Of a DNA stretch of 64,000 nucleotides, positions 61,803-64,000 are shown piece after piece. The stretch covers positions 26,487 to 90,486 of the forward strand of contig JAEXPQ010000027.1 in NCBI GenBank assembly GCA_023446735.1. Direction: 5' to 3'. Numbering within the stretch: the first letter of the stretch is position 1; each line of letters opens with the position of its first letter. Made by a program: the position numbers and the translations under genes. The DNA comes from Verrucomicrobiota bacterium. GTDB taxonomy: Bacteria; Verrucomicrobiota; Verrucomicrobiia; Opitutales; Opitutaceae. The notes beneath the pieces are model-generated. The model did not search any database and had not been told where the DNA came from. It saw nothing but the letters and a program-made list of their open reading frames with translations.

Positions 61803-63677
61803 CTATGCGGCCGGATCGGCCTTCTCGAGCTTGTCGTACCAGTTCAACTTCATGAAGGCCGAGGTGACGACGAGGACGAGGGCGATCACGCCTACCCACG
61901 GCCACTGGCGCAGCACGATGTAGATCGGGAGCGTGACCAGGCAGAGCTGCCAGACGATGCCCACCGCGACGTTGGTCAGATCGCGGGCGGCGTTGCGGTT
62001 CGGCACGAAGCGCGGGTCGTCGGCGACGACCTTGGCGCGGATCGGGCCCCACCAGCCCCAGGGATTCACGGTGCGGTAGAACTTCTTCAATACCGCGTCG
62101 TCCTCGGGCTTGGTGAGCAGGGTGCCGAGCAGGCAGCCCGCGAGCGACACCACGAAGAGGACCGGGAAGGTGTAGATCATGTTGAAGTTCTCGCCGAAGA
62201 TGCCCTTGAGCGAGGTGCTGTGGGCGAGGGCGTAACGGGCGAGCTCGGGCACGACCATCGCGCCGACGATGCCGGCGATCATGCCCCAGAAGTAGCCGTA
62301 ACCGTTGAAGCGCCACCAGTACCACTTGAGGACGTTGGCGACGACGAAGCCGCTGTAGAGCGAGCCGACGAGCCACATCATCACGTCGGTGATGCGGTCG
62401 GTGAGCAGGCCGAAGACGATGCCGATCGCGAGGAACGCCAGCGAGACCACGCGGCTGAGCATGACCTCCTTCTTGCCGCCGGCGTTCGGGTTGATGAACC
62501 GCTTGTAGATGTCGTTCACCACATAGGCCGGGGCGGCGTTGAGGGTGGCGGCGAAGTTGGACATGAAAGCCGCGGCGAGGCCGGCGAGGAGGAAGCCGAG
62601 CACGCCGGTGGGCACCTGCTCGCTCAGGACCATGGGGAGGATCTTCTCGAAGTCGGGCGTGTCCATGCTCTGGAGCTGGGGCATGGTGAAGGCGAGGGCC
62701 ATGACGGTGATGCCGGCGATCATCATGTAGCGCGGGAACATGAGCACGCCGGTGACCATGCCGTTCATCAGGCAGGCCTCGCGCGGGTTGCGGGTGGCGA
62801 GGATGCGCTGCATGTCGTAGTTGGGCGCGGGGCCGGCGAGGGAGGCGAGCACGCCCTTGAAGAACATCAGGCCGATGATGATGGAGAAGAACTCGTTGCC
62901 GTCCTTGGCGATGACGGAGTTGGCCGAGTGGAGGATGCCGCTCCAGTCGAGGTCGAGCGTCCAGCCGAAGAACGGATTCATCCAGCCCTCGGGGATCGAG
63001 GCGGCGATCATGGCGGGCGAGACCTTGATGATCGCGATGGCGCCGATGGTGAGCGCCGTGAGGGTGAGGATGGTGAACTGGGTGACCTCGGTGATGACGA
63101 CGCTGATCATGCCGCCCTTGATCGCGTAGAGCGAGGTGAGGCCGAGGAGGATCATCGCGTAGATGTTCTCGTCGGCGAGCAGGCCGGAGGTCTCGCCGGT
63201 GAAGCGCCACGGGAGCATGACGACGGCGAACTTGCCGATGCCCTTGAACGCGTAGGCGAGCAGGCCGATGACGTTGACCAGCGCGAAAGCCACGACGCTG
63301 AAATGGGCGAGCGTGCCGCCGCGGTCGGAGCCGAAGCGAGTCTGGATCCACTGGGCGCCGGTCATCACGCCGGAACGGCGCGTCCAGGCGCTCATGAACA
63401 TCATGAGGAAAATCTGGTTGAACGTGGGCCACATCCACGGGAGCCAGATGCTCTTCGCTCCGTAAAGAAAGAGTGCGTACACCAGCCACATGGTGCCGGC
63501 GATGTCGAACATGCCGGAGGCGTCGGACACGCCGAGCAGGTACCAGGGCATGGACTTGCCGCCGAGGAAGTAGGCGTCGAGGTCCTTGGTTCCCTTGCGG
63601 GAGACCCAGAGGCCGAGGAGGACCACGACGACGAAGTAGCCGACGATGATCGCGATATCGAGGGTGTGCAGATGCAT
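61803..63677 (-). CDS. sodium:solute symporter (SSS family)
   Basis: The ATG at 63677 (MHLHTLDIAIIVGYFVVVVLLGLWVSRKG) gives 624 residues with about 13-14 membrane segments. SSS signatures are DLDAYFLGGKSMPWYLLGVSDASGMFDIAG in the first core helices, AYAFKGIGKFAVV, GGMISVVITEVTQFTIL, GFLLAGLAAAFMSNFAATLNAAPAYVVNDIYKRFI and GSLYSGFVVANVLKWYWWRFNG. Distinct substrate residues cannot be assigned; sugars are common substrates in similar genomes. The longer frame up to 63812 has an Arg/Pro-rich start that is not credible. Confidence 0.9.
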   Translation of the reverse strand: MHLHTLDIAIIVGYFVVVVLLGLWVSRKGTKDLDAYFLGGKSMPWYLLGVSDASGMFDIAGTMWLVYALFLYGAKSIWLPWMWPTFNQIFLMMFMSAWTRRSGVMTGAQWIQTRFGSDRGGTLAHFSVVAFALVNVIGLLAYAFKGIGKFAVVMLPWRFTGETSGLLADENIYAMILLGLTSLYAIKGGMISVVITEVTQFTILTLTALTIGAIAIIKVSPAMIAASIPEGWMNPFFGWTLDLDWSGILHSANSVIAKDGNEFFSIIIGLMFFKGVLASLAGPAPNYDMQRILATRNPREACLMNGMVTGVLMFPRYMMIAGITVMALAFTMPQLQSMDTPDFEKILPMVLSEQVPTGVLGFLLAGLAAAFMSNFAATLNAAPAYVVNDIYKRFINPNAGGKKEVMLSRVVSLAFLAIGIVFGLLTDRITDVMMWLVGSLYSGFVVANVLKWYWWRFNGYGYFWGMIAGIVGAMVVPELARYALAHSTSLKGIFGENFNMIYTFPVLFVVSLAGCLLGTLLTKPEDDAVLKKFYRTVNPWGWWGPIRAKVVADDPRFVPNRNAARDLTNVAVGIVWQLCLVTLPIYIVLRQWPWVGVIALVLVVTSAFMKLNWYDKLEKADPAA

Positions 63678-63974
63678 GGAACCGGGGGAGGGTTGGGGGG
63701 CGCGATTGGCATGCGCCCGCCGGGACGAAGCAAACGGATTTCGCGGGCGGCGTGACGGAACCGGTGCCGCGGGATCGGCGTCGCGCGGGGTGCGACGCCG
63801 GATAAGGCGCACCGAATTGGGCTGAACTTGAGGGTTGAAGGTGGCGCGAAAGGACGGACGGCAGTCGCGCGGGCATTCTGGGGCAGGGTTGGCGCTGCTG
63901 CGATGTTGGTCGATTGCGGCCTAGAGGCGCGCGCCACGGCGCGCGGCTGCGACGAGTACGGAAGGGACGAGGGG
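63678..63974. other. upstream region of the symporter; no gene seen
   Basis: About 300 bp without a supported gene; the symporter promoter should lie here. Confidence 0.5.
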
Positions 63975-64000
63975 GGAGTAGGAGTAGGAGTAGGAGTAGG
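63975..64000. repeat. GGAGTA hexanucleotide tandem repeat at the window edge
   Basis: Four exact GGAGTA units plus GG, continuing past the window end. It lies about 300 bp upstream of the symporter gene. Confidence 0.85.

Noticed and set aside
1..64000. CRISPR array or rRNA genes
   Set aside because: No regularly spaced repeats and no rRNA-like sequence were seen.

Overview
The window looks like chromosomal DNA of a high-GC Verrucomicrobiota bacterium, most likely Opitutaceae. The main clue is the TonB-dependent receptor at 14729-18484, whose N-terminus (EEVVVLTPFEV, then GYVATETLAGTRIRTELKD) is the style typical of that family. Secreted glycoside hydrolases are numerous, and a sensor kinase with a periplasmic propeller and Y_Y_Y-type domain lies beside them. 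No rRNA is present; one tRNA is (tRNA-Cys).

Region 1 (1-22599, all minus strand) is a plant-polysaccharide locus, probably for glucuronoarabinoxylan. In transcription order it holds a sensor kinase and NarL-type regulator, a TonB receptor with its own terminator, then GH115, GH51, GH43, a GH29-like remnant, GH51, GH2, GH43 and a second GH115 that runs off the left edge. The GH115, GH51 and GH43 pairs suggest two related half-loci. No SusD partner was seen. The enzymes would remove glucuronic acid and arabinose side chains outside the cytoplasm, and the receptor would import the oligosaccharides.

Region 2 (about 23166-60750) is an integrated conjugative element with a defence cargo. Its left border cuts a truncated NAD(P)-binding oxidoreductase; its right border lies near tRNA-Cys. 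It carries small element proteins, an AbrB/PIN toxin-antitoxin pair, a LuxR-type regulator with a receiver lacking the phosphoacceptor Asp, a Clp-like AAA+ ATPase, a VirB/Trb type IV secretion operon (VirB2,3,4,5,6,8,9,10-like, with lipoproteins and no visible VirB11), a MobF relaxase-helicase and a coupling protein. An 18-bp dyad, CTACC-N8-GGTAG, lies upstream of the pilin, relaxase and coupling-protein operons in the same orientation relative to the gene, with a degenerate fourth copy upstream of a small gene. Cargo is a complete type I restriction-modification system, a GmrSD-type protein, an unassigned two-gene membrane module, a 1745-residue exonuclease-RecQ-UvrD fusion, a DUF2188 pair and a RadC-like protein. 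No integrase was found. A roughly 130-bp repeat sits about 88 bp upstream of the first genes at each end of the element.

Region 3 (60751-64000) returns to chromosomal genes: tRNA-Cys with terminator, thrH, a sodium:solute symporter and a hexanucleotide tandem repeat at the window edge.

The strongest leads for undescribed biology are the DEDD exonuclease-RecQ-UvrD helicase with its divergent two-gene membrane module, the dyad regulon of the conjugation genes with its pseudo-receiver regulator, and the T4SS operon ending in a Clp-type ATPase. All functional calls are from reading motifs, with no database search.
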